NCBI GenBank assembly: GCA_963556695.1
Contig: CAUWAG010000010.1
Span: 5,890,001 to 5,954,000 of the forward strand
Length of the DNA: 64,000 nucleotides
From: Anthostomella pinea
Taxonomy: Eukaryota > Ascomycota > Sordariomycetes > Xylariales > Xylariaceae
Direction: 5' to 3'
A program made the translations under genes and the position numbers. The notes under the pieces were generated by a model that made no database searches, was not told the DNA's origin, and saw only the letters and a list, made by a program, of their open reading frames with translations. Shown here piece by piece: positions 33,150-45,512 of this stretch; position 1 is the stretch's first letter; each line of letters begins with the position of its first letter.

Positions 33150-34861
33150 GGTACGCTGTCACCTCTGGTTTGGCTCCGAGCTGAGAGCGTTGGCTTATGT
33201 CCTGTCATGGGAACGATGCGTCTTGTCACGCTATCCCACCCAGAGACATCATGATGGGCGAGGATGCTTGTTATGTTTTGATACCCCGAGAGGCAGATGC
33301 GATATTCTGGACTCGATGCCTCCAAAGATGGGACTCGAGAATATCCGAAGTCCAACAAGCAGGGGATTTGGTATCGAGCCAGACGCCGCTCTTGAACAAA
33401 GTCCGAAGCCGAATTTCAGGGCTAGAGATGGGATGGGTCGGTACAGGACTCGGAAAGACCACATCAGTTCTTTCCCGCGTAACCTTGAAGATTCACGACG
33501 GCATGAGAAGCTCACGAGGCCTAAAGCAGAAGGCAAACGCCAAGCTCCGTACGTAATGTGCTACAAGTTACTACGGTAGGCCTAGGTAGTAATGGAATCG
33601 CCTCAAGCAAAATAACAGGATTGTGTGAGATTTCAAACCGTTCTAGATTCAAAGGGAAGAGAAGAGAAGAAGATCTCTGGGGGAGAAGCCCCCATCTATG
33701 TGTACAGGTGTGCCATCAGGGTGACCAGATAATCATATGATAATGACGCCATCTGAATGTCCGGAAAGTATAAGCCCATTAGCGCATTCAGCCCCGAAAG
33801 CTTAAGCCTCGTATGATATCCAACAGATTGAATATCATAATATTCCGTGAAAGTCGTCATTACTGAAAGGTTTTTTGAACTATAGAGTTGCTGTCTCGTG
33901 GAAGAGGTAGTTGGTCAAGTTGGTGTCGATATCTCAGGCCTAGTAGGTCGGCATAGACCATTCGCAGTGGAGAGTCTGACCGCACGTCCTTATAGGTAGT
34001 TATGGGCTGTCAGGCTACCGTCCTGTTTAAGATGTCACTCGTACATTATGCAGTGAGGACAGTCAGGTCTCATACAGCCCGCCGATGAGACCAATGGTGA
34101 TTGTATAGATTATGAGGCTCCAAGCTGTGTCATAATATGACTTGGCTGGGAGTATGATCGCTGCCTTGAATCGGAGTGTGTTGCGTTGCGATAAAACGGC
34201 AGATGTTTCCTGGCGCACGCGTATCCATATCGCGCTTTGTACTGTTAATACCTAACGCCTCATAGGCTTTTCCAGACAGAGGGCTGCTCTTCGAAACGCA
34301 TACATTTACATTTCGTCTAGACTTGCACTTTCGACCTTGTTTCCAAATCTAGATTTCTATAATGAATGGGTAAATTTATTCCTCATATATACGCCGACAC
34401 TCCGCCCGCTTTACATGTTGCTACCTGATCCGATCATACACGCCCCCGAAGCTTTCCGGAGGACCATTGATTTACATGCCTCCGGCAAGGGGTATAGTCA
34501 CCACTTATAGATCTCCGTCCGCGCACTCGAGACTTCTTTCCTACCAAGATACAGACATACAGTGCATCAGCACCCTGTAATAGGCAGTTGTGTTTTCGTA
34601 ACCCATGCTGAACACGTACCCCAGAGTAGCCAGTCCACAGATGAAAAGAATCCCCCAAGTATTCAAGACCTTAACTACAGGGCGTACGGGGGCTTCTAGG
34701 GGCACAGTGTAGCAGAAAGAACCCAGAGGTTATAGCTAGAGCATCACATAAATATGAAGGTAGTTGTATTGATGACAATGTATAACACGGACACATGATA
34801 GTGTAGGTAATACAGCAGCGCTTTCGTCTCCTATTAACTATTCCAGGACAAGAGTCACAGG
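33150..34861. other. Intergenic, no gene recognised
   Basis: Downstream of CSL4 and upstream (in plus coordinates) of the second HET relic. A 153-codon frame at 33118..33579 overlaps the CSL4 3' end and has no domain. The rest is AT-richer and stop-rich. Confidence 0.5.
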
Positions 34862-34981
34862 AGCACGTAACTCTCCGGTCGTGCTTCCCACTCGGTGAAT
34901 CTGGGAAAACACAACCCTGCAAACCGGTAACTTCCCGTCGACGTCCACGTCCGCTTCTCGCCATCGAAGGCGATTTCCTGA

Positions 34982-36186
34982 TCAGTCAAGGTAGATGGGT
35001 CCTAGTAGGGTGGTACTGGTACCGATGCCCAGCATTCTGAAGTTAGGCGGACTCTTTGCTGAAAATCGCGGGCCACAATCGCCATATAGCTGGTTATTTG
35101 GGACCTCTCGGAGAACTGGATTCCTCCAATCCGGGACCCAGGAGGGCATGCCACAGTTGTGCAGATCATTTTGCCGCCTAGCACAGTGGTCCAACAATGT
35201 GCCCAGGCCTTCCTCGGGATAGGCGACGAGATAGCTTTTGGCAAATCTCAGATAGGTCTCTTCTATGGACGCACTGTAGTCGATCTATATGGTGATCTTC
35301 TGCTGGACTTGTGCCCCTGGCTCGATCTGTTGACCATCTCTCAGTATCACCACATCGTCCGCAAGCCCACATAAGGCGTACACTCGATCCTTCGGATCTG
35401 CACATTCTGAGTCGTCGAAGGTTTGAAGAAGGTCGATTATGTGGTGGCTTTTCTTGTCTTTCTGGTCGAGGGCCCAGGGTTCCCACAAGTTTCGCAGAGC
35501 AAATAACGGGTTGAGACCATTGAGGGGTGTAGCTTCCTTCCGGACTAGCAGCCGCATCAGTCGGGCCCAGGGCATTATGATGTCTTTACAGTAGAGAGCA
35601 ACATTTGCATTCAAGACCACTTCCTGGATGATCCATCTCGGTGAAACCAGGGAACCTTCATGAGGTCTTGAAGTGCCGCAATAACTTCTGGTTCGCCGAC
35701 TGGCTGCTTGAGTTGTCGGGCATAGAGATCCAGACGGTGTAGAACATCGGCATTCCTCTGTTCACTGCCAAGCCAGACGAGGACTGACGAAGCGCTGCGT
35801 TAGATCTAAGCCGTGAAAGCAATTTGGCTAGCTTTCTTGTAGTTGTCGTCCTGGTTGATGCAGATAGCATCAATCCATATCCTGCGGATGTCAAGTCGAT
35901 GGCGGAAGCGGCACGAGGCTTGGTACAAGTTAGGCGTAACCATTTTCTTGTATTCCTCGTCAAGGATAAGAGGCTCCGTGAAACATGGCTCGCCTCAGAT
36001 GTACGACAGGGCGTCGAAGCCAGACTCCTCCTCGGACATAATGTCGATGTCCCGCAACATGCAGCGCACCAGCGCAGATGGGTCCAGCGATGGTTGGATC
36101 TCGAGAATGCGAGTCTGGGCATCCGCGGAGAGGGGGACGTAGATGTATGGAGTCATTAAGGGCGAAGATACCTCCTCGTCCGCCAT
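34982..36186 (-). pseudogene. Second HET-domain gene, decayed
   Basis: Reading the minus strand from the ATG at 36186, the first 60 residues lead to GFDALSYI and then TGA where the family has Trp (LSYxWG). The same frame continues with GEPCFTEPLILDEEYKK and RRIWIDAICINQDDNYKKAS, then TAG and TAA stops near 35805. LVWLGSEQRNADVLHRLDLY and DLMKVPWF follow, then a frameshift. The tail is RWIIQEVVLNANVALYCKD, ECADPKDRVYALCGLADD, a TAG at about 35287, and GMPSWVPDWRNP. A possible relic of the C-terminus lies at 34862..34981. The TGG to TGA and CAG to TAG changes are RIP-like; the frameshifts are not. It is clearly a different gene from the one at 27.6 kb. Confidence 0.8.
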
Positions 36187-36968
36187 GATGGCGTATTTGA
36201 TGTTCGTAACCCTTCTGCCGGATGTTCAAAGTCGAGCGTTTGAGGAGGAGTAGTGTCTCCCATCAGAAGTTATAACAAGGTGTGTGCTCGAAATGGAAAT
36301 ATCGAACGATCAAGCTGCTTGGATGGGTACGTAAAGGAGGACTCAGGACAGGCCGGTGAGGCAGTGAAGATGCATAGCCGAGCCGAACAATCAGGCTGCA
36401 TCAATGGCTTAGGCGACAGAGAGGAGACCAGTGAGGCCCCCTGCTGGCAGCCACCATGGGATGCTTACCTTGTGGAGAATGCAACCGCATCCTTGCTGGT
36501 GGGAGACTTGCATCGGGCCTCACAGAACACAGCGTTTTGTTTCTGAAGAACCCATGGCAGTGTATGTGCAACGGGGAAGGAAGATAGGCAGAATGAACAG
36601 AAGCCCAGCTGCTCGAGTGTTTGTATTCAGAAGAGAAAATGTTTCGGTTAGGCGGGGAAATCATGGCACTGGATCGCCATTACCTCCTTCCAGGTTTCCC
36701 GTATGCTCGCAGGTCGGCAGCTGCGATGGAGGCGGACAGAAACGTGCCTGCCTCACACACTCGAGCTTACATGTCTTGCACCAAATGGCACCCTTGAGCA
36801 CAACGGCCAGACCCTCGACGAAGAGACTTCGAATGTTCACATAGAAGAAATGCAGATGCACATAGATCATTGAATGTTTACGGAAAACACAACGCAACCG
36901 CCCTATGCAATGGTATCTTCATGCAATGCTATGCTCCTCCCATTCAGAACTGAAAACAACGCCCCCGC
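36187..36968. other. Intergenic, no gene recognised
   Basis: Lies between the second HET relic and the 3' end of the DNA ligase-domain gene. Short frames on both strands have no recognisable domain. Confidence 0.5.
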
Positions 36969-39900
36969 TCATGCAAGACCGAGACGATATTTCCGCCAAG
37001 GATTGAAGTTTCCCGGCGCCCCTTTGCGCGATTCTGTGTCCGTCAAGGCCTCCAGAAGTCTCCAGTCATAGACCTCGACCCATTCCCGCTCGCCATCCTT
37101 CCTCTTCGGACCAGCTCTCGTTATGCTCTCCATGAACTCTTTCGTTGCTTCAGCACACCTGGACTCAACCAGGCAAATCTTTCTGACACGAGGGCGTTTG
37201 GGGCCATGAGGCACCCGGAGTTGTCTCATCGTACGATCACTTCCCTTTGGAAGAGACTGTCTCGGATCATCCTGAACCCAAGCCATAGGGTCGATGTGGA
37301 AATGGTGGATACCATGCTCTTTGAGCAGCGTGTCACTGATCCATGCGTAGGTAGCAATACATGGAGCAAGCAGCAGTGGGCAGTTCGCCAACGCGCACAT
37401 GGATCCAGCATGGGAACACGACGGAGTATCTGGTCCTGTTCGAGGCGAGGAGGCCAATTCTAGCGACAATTGCACACGGTGGGATGTACTGCCCTTTGGA
37501 CCAGCCGAGGACAGCAATGCATTGGAGGCTGCATGGACAGAAGCGGCGGCCGGTGAGATCAACCGACTTGTAAGGCTCTCGTTCGTGGAGGCAGGAGGCC
37601 TCGGCCTCTGAAGTGATGACGCATCCGGCATGGTGCTCCGAGGTGAGACTTGCTCGCCCTGAGAAGAGTTCGCATCAATTTGTCCCAGAGGCTGTCGTGT
37701 ACTGATAGGAGAATGAGTGAATTCTTCATGAGCGATTTGCCCACTCGGAGGATCTGACGCATGAGCATGCGAGCCTCTCCTTGGACGTTTCGATGTTGGC
37801 GTATCAGTTACAGTCTCGCATTGTCGTTTGGAGGTTGTCGAGCTACTGCCTGCGAGATGAAAAGCTGGCGATGCTCTTCCTGGCGTACGAGCTGCAACAA
37901 CGGCGGAAGATCGTGGAGGTGTTAATAACGCACCTGGTACACCGGCTTCTCTACCTTGTGCCCGCGAATGTAGTGGGTTCTCAGATGCCTCCAAAATGGC
38001 ATCCAAGGTACTCACGTATTCATGTTGCTGTTCAACAACTGTCTGTGAAACGATAGGCTCAGATAGGGAACTTGTCTGGCTGATGGCATCAACCGCAATT
38101 CCCCAAGGATCGGCCTTCTCCAGAGCAGTTACCCACTCGCGCATCTCTTGACTATCCTCTTGCTCGGGCACCTCAGTTGCAGTCACCGCAGCTTCTTGCA
38201 TTTCGTCGAAACTGATCGTGTCTTTCCACGATCTGTCGAAATGAACCTTGGACACCATTGGGAACCTCATACTCCAGAAATTCGTATTCGACGCTTTGTC
38301 AAACGAAAAGCACCGCACATCGAAAACCATTGGCTCTGGGAAGAGTACGGTGGGCGGCTTGTTGGTCCCTAGCCCACTAAGATCCAGGTCGAATGCCGTG
38401 TTTCCGTCGAACGGTACCGATAGAGGGCTGCACTGGGTAACGGTCTTGAGCATAGTAGCATTGAGCTCTACCATATTGACGACCCTGAACCGCGGCTTCC
38501 GAATACCGGCTGTTGGCCGAGCTTGATTGTCTAGACAGCCAATAAAGAAGTGTGTCCATTTGAGGTTGGGCAGATTGTACGTTTTGGCCTTTACAGAATC
38601 GTATGATGCGCCAACCACTGCAAAGTCGCCAACGTCTCCCCAGCCCTGTACATACTCCTTCTTGAGTTTGAATATGCAAGAAGCATAAGGCTGTGAGCTC
38701 GCGCCGAAGTCGAAGTAGGGTTCATCAGGCTTCAAAACTAAACCTTCGCCTCGATTGACGATACAATCCGCGAAAGCTTTTCGCAACTGACTTGCGGCGG
38801 ATCGTCTTGCAAGGGAGACATCTTGGTGTTGCACAATGGCTGCGTGGCCGGTGCGGCAGGTTATGAGCCGAGTCAGCCGTCTCCTCCGCTCTGAATGTCG
38901 TAGTCCCAGGAGGGATTCGTCATCAATCATCAGAAGATCATAGTAGACGATCATTAGATGCTCATATTCGTGCGGCCTATATCGTTAGTACTTCTACGAG
39001 TTCCGACGTCGGTTGTACATACTGAGAATCGTGGTTCGTCCCAATGAAGGACCCTGATCTAGAGACGTGTTTTCGGATCTTATGGAAGGGTAATATCTTA
39101 TGGTCCTGTTCGGTGGTGAGCAATAGGCCAGAGCAACCCAGGAAGCAGAGTGATTTACCTTGTTGCTATATACGAGTAGCTCACCTTCCAGAATGCACCC
39201 TTTCTTGACGGGACAGTCTTGCTCATCGAGCTTCAACGAGCCTCGGATAGCACTTGAAGACATTAGCAATGGAACAACGCAGTCCAGAGTGATCGATATG
39301 CCTTACCCGTGAAGCCCAGACCGGTCCACCGTGCTATCCTTTCCACTCTTTGAAAATATATGGATGCACTGATACCCTTTGCTACGATCGATGTGAATCT
39401 GACAGTACTCACCATCGAGCTTCTGCTCGCAGCTAATGACTCGGCGTCTTCCCATGTCGAGGCAGTGTTTGATGCTTCTACCTTTGATCCATGTTTGCCT
39501 GCCGACCTTGGTACCGAGCTGAGGCTTCAGGATACTGGCAATTCGGACCTGGTCGCCAGGTGATTGTTCCGCGTGACGCAAGAATGCCGTGGTGATGGTC
39601 AAGTCATCGCGAACTTTGAGCATTCGAGGAAGCAAGTAATGGTAGCTCCGAAAGACGGTATACTGATCCAGGACTACCGGCTCGTAAGACTTTAGCACGA
39701 GGCGGGTGAACCATTTTGCCTCTTGAGCACCCAACCGCCTGTAAAGCTCGCCGAGTGCCTCGTTCGCGTAGTTGGTGTCTCTGATGGTGCGCCGGGACTG
39801 AATCTTCGGGGAACTAAAACGGCATGCAGCTGCGATCTCTTCCAGGACCGCGTCTATGTCCTCAACTGTGAGGTCATCACGTCCCGAGGTAGAATTAGGC

Positions 39901-40345
39901 TAGAAAATCGGTCTTAACAAGCCTCGAATAACGGATGCGATGAAGCTTCGACCACAGAAGATGAAGCTTGCATGAGAGATAAATAGAGTGCACTTACGGT
40001 CCTTTCAAGAATGCGCTCAACGCAATCACCGAGGTCTATACCAAGGCCGGGAGTCTGATAGCGCCGTAGCTCCGCTACTCTCGAAAATCCTAGACAGAGG
40101 GCCTGGCCAACGATGCTCTGGAGCCGAGGTGCTTGAATGAAATATACGCGGTCCGTTCTTCGCTCGGGAAGAAGAGTCGACAGTATTGCGCATACGTCGT
40201 TCCCGGGCGCGTGCAGTTGCAAGCGGTGCTGGTCGAACCACCGCGCGATTATCGCCTTACCGGACGTTGGATACGATTTCGCTTTACGTATGTCGTCTTC
40301 GAGGTCTTGGAGCAGGTCGCATATATACCTGAATGGAAAGGGCAT
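36969..40345 (-). CDS. ATP-dependent DNA ligase-domain protein
   Basis: Five exons on the minus strand: 39998..40345, 39307..39899, 39159..39252, 39023..39078, 36969..38976. All introns are 46-98 bp with GT-AG ends and correct phase; the protein has 1032 residues. The N-terminal helical region (about 1-250) is followed by a nucleotidyltransferase domain with the adenylated lysine motif EQKLDGEYCQIHID (Lys about 276), GCILEGELLVYSN (motif III-like), NRGEGLVLKPDEPYFDF (motif IV) and CIFKLKKEY (motif V). A Ser/Pro-rich, probably disordered stretch (about 640-860) leads to a C-terminal block with YAWISDTLLKEH, possibly BRCT-like. It is in the DNA ligase IV-like superfamily, but the long tail and spacing differ from LIG4. 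A role in DNA repair in the nucleus is inferred; ligase activity on DNA is plausible since the key residues are present. Confidence 0.85.
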
Positions 40346-42072
40346 GATCACTAATGACGCAGATCATTGTATTACGAGAATTTGGAGAAGAGCATTTGGA
40401 ATAGGTGCGAGGGAAAGCAGCAGAGACAGGAAGGACTGTGAGTGAAGCAATTAGAGGAAGGAAGTTCGCCGCGTGTTGGTAGGCAGCAAAGAGCGCATTG
40501 TGTGCCTGGAGAAAGGAAAATGTCAGCGCTTGACGTCTTACGACCTTACTCAGCGGAGGTTTGCGACAAAGACAGCCTGAAGAAGGCATTGAAGGCACGA
40601 ACCTGAAGCTGTGTGGTAGGCGGGCAGGCAGAGATCTGATTTGCTGACGCGGGGTTGTACGACGCGAAGTCAACAACCCGCGGACGACGGGTGTTCACGT
40701 GAGCACTTAATCCAAGAAGGACGGTCGTTCATTGTGCAGCTGGCTGGTTCCTTCAACAGCTGGGAAGACAGCTGCTTGGCAGACATGGGCTGTTGATTAT
40801 GGGGGGCTAGGCAGGTTCAGGGTAGCCTCGGCCCTCCACTCTCTAGCAGGACATCATTTCGCCCTCGCATGCGGCGTGCAGGGAACACCTTCCAAGTTCC
40901 AATGCATGGCAGCAGCAGTCGTTTTCCGGCTGCGAACGGGCTGCGATTAGCACAACAGCACGGTCAGCACGGGCAGCTGACAGGTACCACACAGTTCAAT
41001 TGTGAGGCAATGTTGCCAGTGGCAGAGTGGCAGTACATGTGCGTACTTTAGTGTGCACCACCATATGCACGATTCCGCGCCGTCTCGTTGCCATGGACAG
41101 CCCCTGAAAAAGGGCTTACGACACAACCAGACAACCTGACAACCAGACGGCAGCAGCCCAGATCGTCAGATGCTTGTGCACCAAATGCACCACCAGACCA
41201 CGTTTGGTTTTGTGGAGTCCCGCTTCGTTGGCCGGGGATCGAGAGAGAAACATGGGACCAAAATAATAAAAGGGATCACGAAATGAAAGTTATCCCGTCT
41301 CTCTGCCTGTCTGCCCACTGCAGTCTGCCCCAGGTCAGCAACTCTCGCGGATATCGAGTCCCCGTACAAAGGACGCTCGTTCCTCTCCTCCAACTTCCCA
41401 CCTCCATGTTGTCTGTCATCTTATTGTTCTTGAATCTCGAGCCAAGACCGCATCGCATCCCCTTTTACTCGCCTCGCCTCGCATAGACCGTGCTCCGGAG
41501 ATGGGATCCATTGGCCTTCGTCGCCCCCGGCAATTTCTGTTATCATTCGTCGCCTAGAAGGAGGTCCAGCAGGTGCTACCCCAGGCCCGGTCTGACTTGA
41601 CCCTTTTTCCATCACATAACCTCTGGGTGGTTGCTTGCAAGTTGAAGCAACGGCCAACTACCACGTTTCACCAATCTCCCGCCTCCAAGCGAGCCCCGGT
41701 CTTCGTCCTCCGCCTTGAACATCACCATCACCATCACCGTCGCCATCGCCATCTGCCCTCGTCGCCGATGGTCGATTGTTATGTGCTGGCGACAACTGTT
41801 TACTTCTTCCGTCCATGAAACCCGTCCAGCTTTTACAAATTTGTTTGATTACTACCTGTTCCAACACTCTTTCCAATGACAGACGCCTCGACAACATAAT
41901 CACTGCTCTATATTCTAGAAGATCCTCGCCCGGGAGACACCGGCATCGACGTGCCGCGAGCTCTCCATCCACTCCTTTACAACAGCGACGGCGAACCGCG
42001 ACCCATCGCATCGGGGAGCCCTCGCACTGCCGCGACATCCGGAGGGCCATCAAACCTCTCGTGTGGTCAAAC
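40346..42072. other. Intergenic between divergent genes
   Basis: Holds the promoter of the ligase-domain gene (minus) and the promoter/5' UTR of the next gene (plus). A CATCAC-type hexamer run is at 41719..41760. The frame of the plus gene is open back to 41776, so an upstream start is possible. Confidence 0.5.
41719..41760. repeat. (CATCAC)n-like repeat in 5' region
   Basis: CATCACCATCACCATCACC, then GTCGCCATCGCCAT variants. Lies about 310 bp before the chosen start of the gene at 42073. Confidence 0.7.
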
Positions 42073-43731
42073 ATGCCACTGGAGCGCCGCCGGTCTCGTG
42101 TCTATCCGGACGCCCCAGTCTCGATGGATCAGGTTTCGACTGCGTCAAGCACCGATTTGAAAGCCGAAGATTCGACACCAGGTCCGGCTTCCATGCCATC
42201 ACCTTGTGTCGGTCGAGGTGATCAGAGCTCGGAAGATGAACAGAGGGACATTGACCCGTGGTCGAGCTCCATGCCTCCACCACCGGTCCCGAGTGAGACA
42301 TTCGAGACGCGTCTGAGTCGCTCCACCTCTTCGGCATCTCGAAATGCCAACCGACTCTCCTTAACGCTGCCAATTGCACCCCCGAACGGCACCTCTTCGA
42401 GACCTACTCCGACTTCCTCAATGCCTCCAACTCCCATCGGCTCGTCCGCCTTGAACTCTCCAATGGACCCGAATGATTACATTGTCGCCATCGCTGCCCA
42501 AGAACGGCGCGTGTTGGAGTTGCGCGAGGAGCTGGGGCGAGCCGAGAAAGAATTGAAGACGCTACAGAGAAGGTGGGCAACATCTGAGGCTTACAAAAAG
42601 AGGCCAACCAACAGAAATGTTGAGCCCCTGCGGACACTGGCGTCGACGGGAGACACCCTTAATGGCTACGCGGAAAGCCCAGCAGCCAAGCGCAGTAGCG
42701 AGTTAGACCGGAGGAAGGCCATTCTGCTCGCACAGAGCCAAGGCACACCTCGCTCCAGGAGGACAGTCATTCGAGGTGGCCACACGCGTGCTTTGTCTCT
42801 ACTTTCGCCAACCAAGTCTGCCGATGACGTCCCAATCCACGAAGACGATGATGTGCGTCGCTCAACCGATTCTCACATAAGACGGTTGCCACCTCCCAGC
42901 CTCGCTCCTCCTTCCAAGCGCGCGACCTGGGCTCCGCGACAGACACAGCCACCCCATGGGGTAAAGCAGATCGCCCATGACTTCAAACAAGGTCTCTGGA
43001 CATTTGTCGAGGATCTGAGACAAGCAACAGTGGGCGACGAGGGAGTATCAGGGACCACGAACCGAACCAGTGAAATGGCCCCTAGGCAGGACCATGACCA
43101 GGACACCATTCGTGCTTCGACATCTGGCCGTGGTCGAATACCGTTCTCGATCGAACCTGACTCAGCCACAGACAGCTCAAGCAGCGCGTCCTCTGCTAGC
43201 TTTAACGATCGTTTCCTACACCGGCGAAACACATCTCGAGCGGAAGCAAAGACCAGAAAACACTTTTCTTGGACGCCGCTGACCTTCGACAACTTCGATG
43301 ACGAGGATTGGTCAAACTGGGACTCTCCAACTGTCAAATCATCTCGGTGGAGCGGCAGTACAGTGAACGGAGACATCATTCCGGCCATCCCCGAGAAAAT
43401 TGACGAGAACGAGGCTACACTGTAAGAGACCACCAACCGTTGTTTTTCAGTGCACACAAAGCACAACAACGACCAGCACAACATGCGTCTAACAATGCCT
43501 GCCAACAGTAGACGGAAGCGCTCCAGAGCCGAACTTCGGTCGCCATCTCCGCACACTCCAAGCAAGCTCGAAGAGTTGCCCCAGGTCATACTCAACCGCC
43601 TGAGTCTGACCCCAAGCAACATCAAGAACACCACGTCGAACTTCATCAAAGAGTGGGAGAAGAGCCTGTCACCTCCAGATTCGGCGACATTAGACGCCGG
43701 TCTTCAAGATTTGAGAAACAGCATACTGTGA
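42073..43731 (+). CDS. DUF4048-like coiled-coil protein
   Basis: Two exons, 42073..43421 and 43509..43731, with an 87-bp GTAAGA...CAACAG intron (CTAAC branch-like box); 523 residues from MPLERRRSR. The protein is Ser/Thr/Pro-rich and probably mostly disordered. One ordered block near residue 130-165 (NDYIVAIAAQERRVLELREE, then LGRAEKELKTLQRRWA) predicts a coiled coil. A later conserved block reads KQIAHDFKQGLWTFVEDLRQ (about 300-320). The terminal exon adds KNTTSNFIKEWEKSLSPP. I assign it to the fungal DUF4048 family by overall resemblance; no function is known. Without the intron, a stop falls at 43423-43425. The start is uncertain: the frame is open to 41776, with further ATGs. Confidence 0.7.
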
Positions 43732-45512
43732 TAGACGATACACGACATATTCACTAGGGAAACAGGTACAATACACTGTAGCAATACGTGCAGGGCAACC
43801 TGTGTATAGATCAGTCGTTGCGAGCAAGCAACGCTCGGGTGACGAGTATCCGGTTGATGAGGCCTGCGATCGACTTACGACTCACGACAGGACCTTTTTG
43901 GGTGCTTTTCCAGCCAGCGCACCGGATGAAACGGAGGACTTTAACCCAATACCAGAGAGTTACCGAGTTCGAAACGAGAAGCCATAACCCGTTCCGGATG
44001 CAACACACTGCGAACAACCGATTGAGGAAGCGCGGTCTGTTATTCACTTACTAAAGGCGACATTATGGACGGTGATGGATGGATGTCTGGATACACAAAT
44101 AATGACTAATGACGCTTATGATAGACGATAATGTAGAACGAATTATACTCGTTTGCGTTGTCAGCTTGGGCGCCTCTCAGATATCCAGTCCATTACTTAC
44201 CTGTTCATTCTATTAAAGCTGCTTCATTGCCTTTGTGAATATTCTCTTGTGATGGGCAGATCATACATTAGCCAGCCGGCATCCAACCTTTGTGTCTGTC
44301 TGTCTGCCTGACCCTCGGTCTTGGGTCGGCCTCGTAGATTCCCGTCTAGCGAATGTAACTGACTGACTACCTGACTGCAGGTGAGATATTCACATTATGG
44401 TGTGTCACGGCTGGCTGTTTACTATACATCTTTGCTTTCGTTTGTTCACCTCCCATCCCCTTGCGGGACCGACATCCCGGTACAGCTACCTAGCTAGCAT
44501 TGTGGCCACACATGTGTCTGAACCGTCGAGTTACTCATCCCCTCTTTGCTACGAACAATGGGTGAGTAGGTAAGGCCCTCGTCTTGCTTAACGACATAGA
44601 TGGAGATCAGGGGCCGCCGTTACTGGACTTCGTCGGCTACAACAGGGCATTTGGATACTGGGTGGGCATGGCGATGGCCTGTCTGTTCGGCGTTGGTTGG
44701 AAGGGTTGGATGGACCTACGGGCTGAGTGAAATAGCTGTGAAGGTGAGGGTTTAGACAACGTGATGGTAGATAGATGTTAAGTGGGAGGAAGGGTGAAGA
44801 GAGAGAGTGTGTGTTCCTTTTCAGGTGTTTTCAAGGCATTGGCCTTGTTTGTAGGTCGGTGTCAAGATAGCCTGTTGCCTGCGTAAGAGAACACCAGTTC
44901 TCGGTGTCCTCTCTTACATGTAGGTCTATTCATTCCAGGGCTTTGGGATGCCTCGAACCTGCGATGTCACTGCAGATCTTTCGATGCAAACTGTGTAGCC
45001 AAATGTGTTGAACCCTCATAAGTGTCTCCGTACACCACCCGTCAAGCTAAGCACAATGGAAAAAGCATTGGGAGTGGCGAATCAAACTAGAGCTGCTTAT
45101 TCCAGTCTGCTTACGCCTGTATTTCCAATTTTCCACGTTAGATCTGGAATCCTCTGGACATGGCGCGCATGGAGACTTATAAGGGCCGAGTATAGGTAGG
45201 TATGTTGACCGCTGGAATCTATGTCGAATATGTACAATCATGTGCCCATGCTTCGCTCCACGCGAGCAAGGGGAAAAAAACCACCATCCAACGCCGGGCT
45301 GATGCTAAAAAATGATCTATATCCGCAACCTGAACCGAAAATGCACTACTTTTGGGAAATGCAAATATCTTACGCCTGACCAGGTGGAGGTGTCGATAGA
45401 ACCGTGATCCAAACATGTGATTATTATGCCTTCGAGGTGACAGGAGGGTCGACAAACCCGCTCCATTGTTCTTCGTCCATCTCATTGCTGGCATAGTCAG
45501 ACTTTGGTGTCC
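43732..45512. other. Intergenic between convergent genes
   Basis: 3' flanks of the gene at 42073 (plus) and PUS4 (minus). A stem-loop lies at 44883..44917. A possible tiny spliced frame at 44558..44730 is discussed among the findings. No larger coding sequence was seen. Confidence 0.5.
44883..44917. other. Imperfect hairpin
   Basis: GTAAGAGAACACC is followed after seven bases by GGTGTCCTCTCTTAC, which pairs with it except for a two-base bulge. It could be an RNA structure in a 3' UTR or a relic of an inverted repeat. Its role is unknown. Confidence 0.5.

Noticed and set aside
33118..33579. 153-codon plus-strand frame after CSL4
   Set aside because: It overlaps the CSL4 3' end in another frame and shows no domain or codon preference.
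44935..44980. GCAGGTTCGAGGC on the minus strand, resembling a tRNA B box
   Set aside because: The flanking bases do not form a T stem, and no acceptor or anticodon arm is present.
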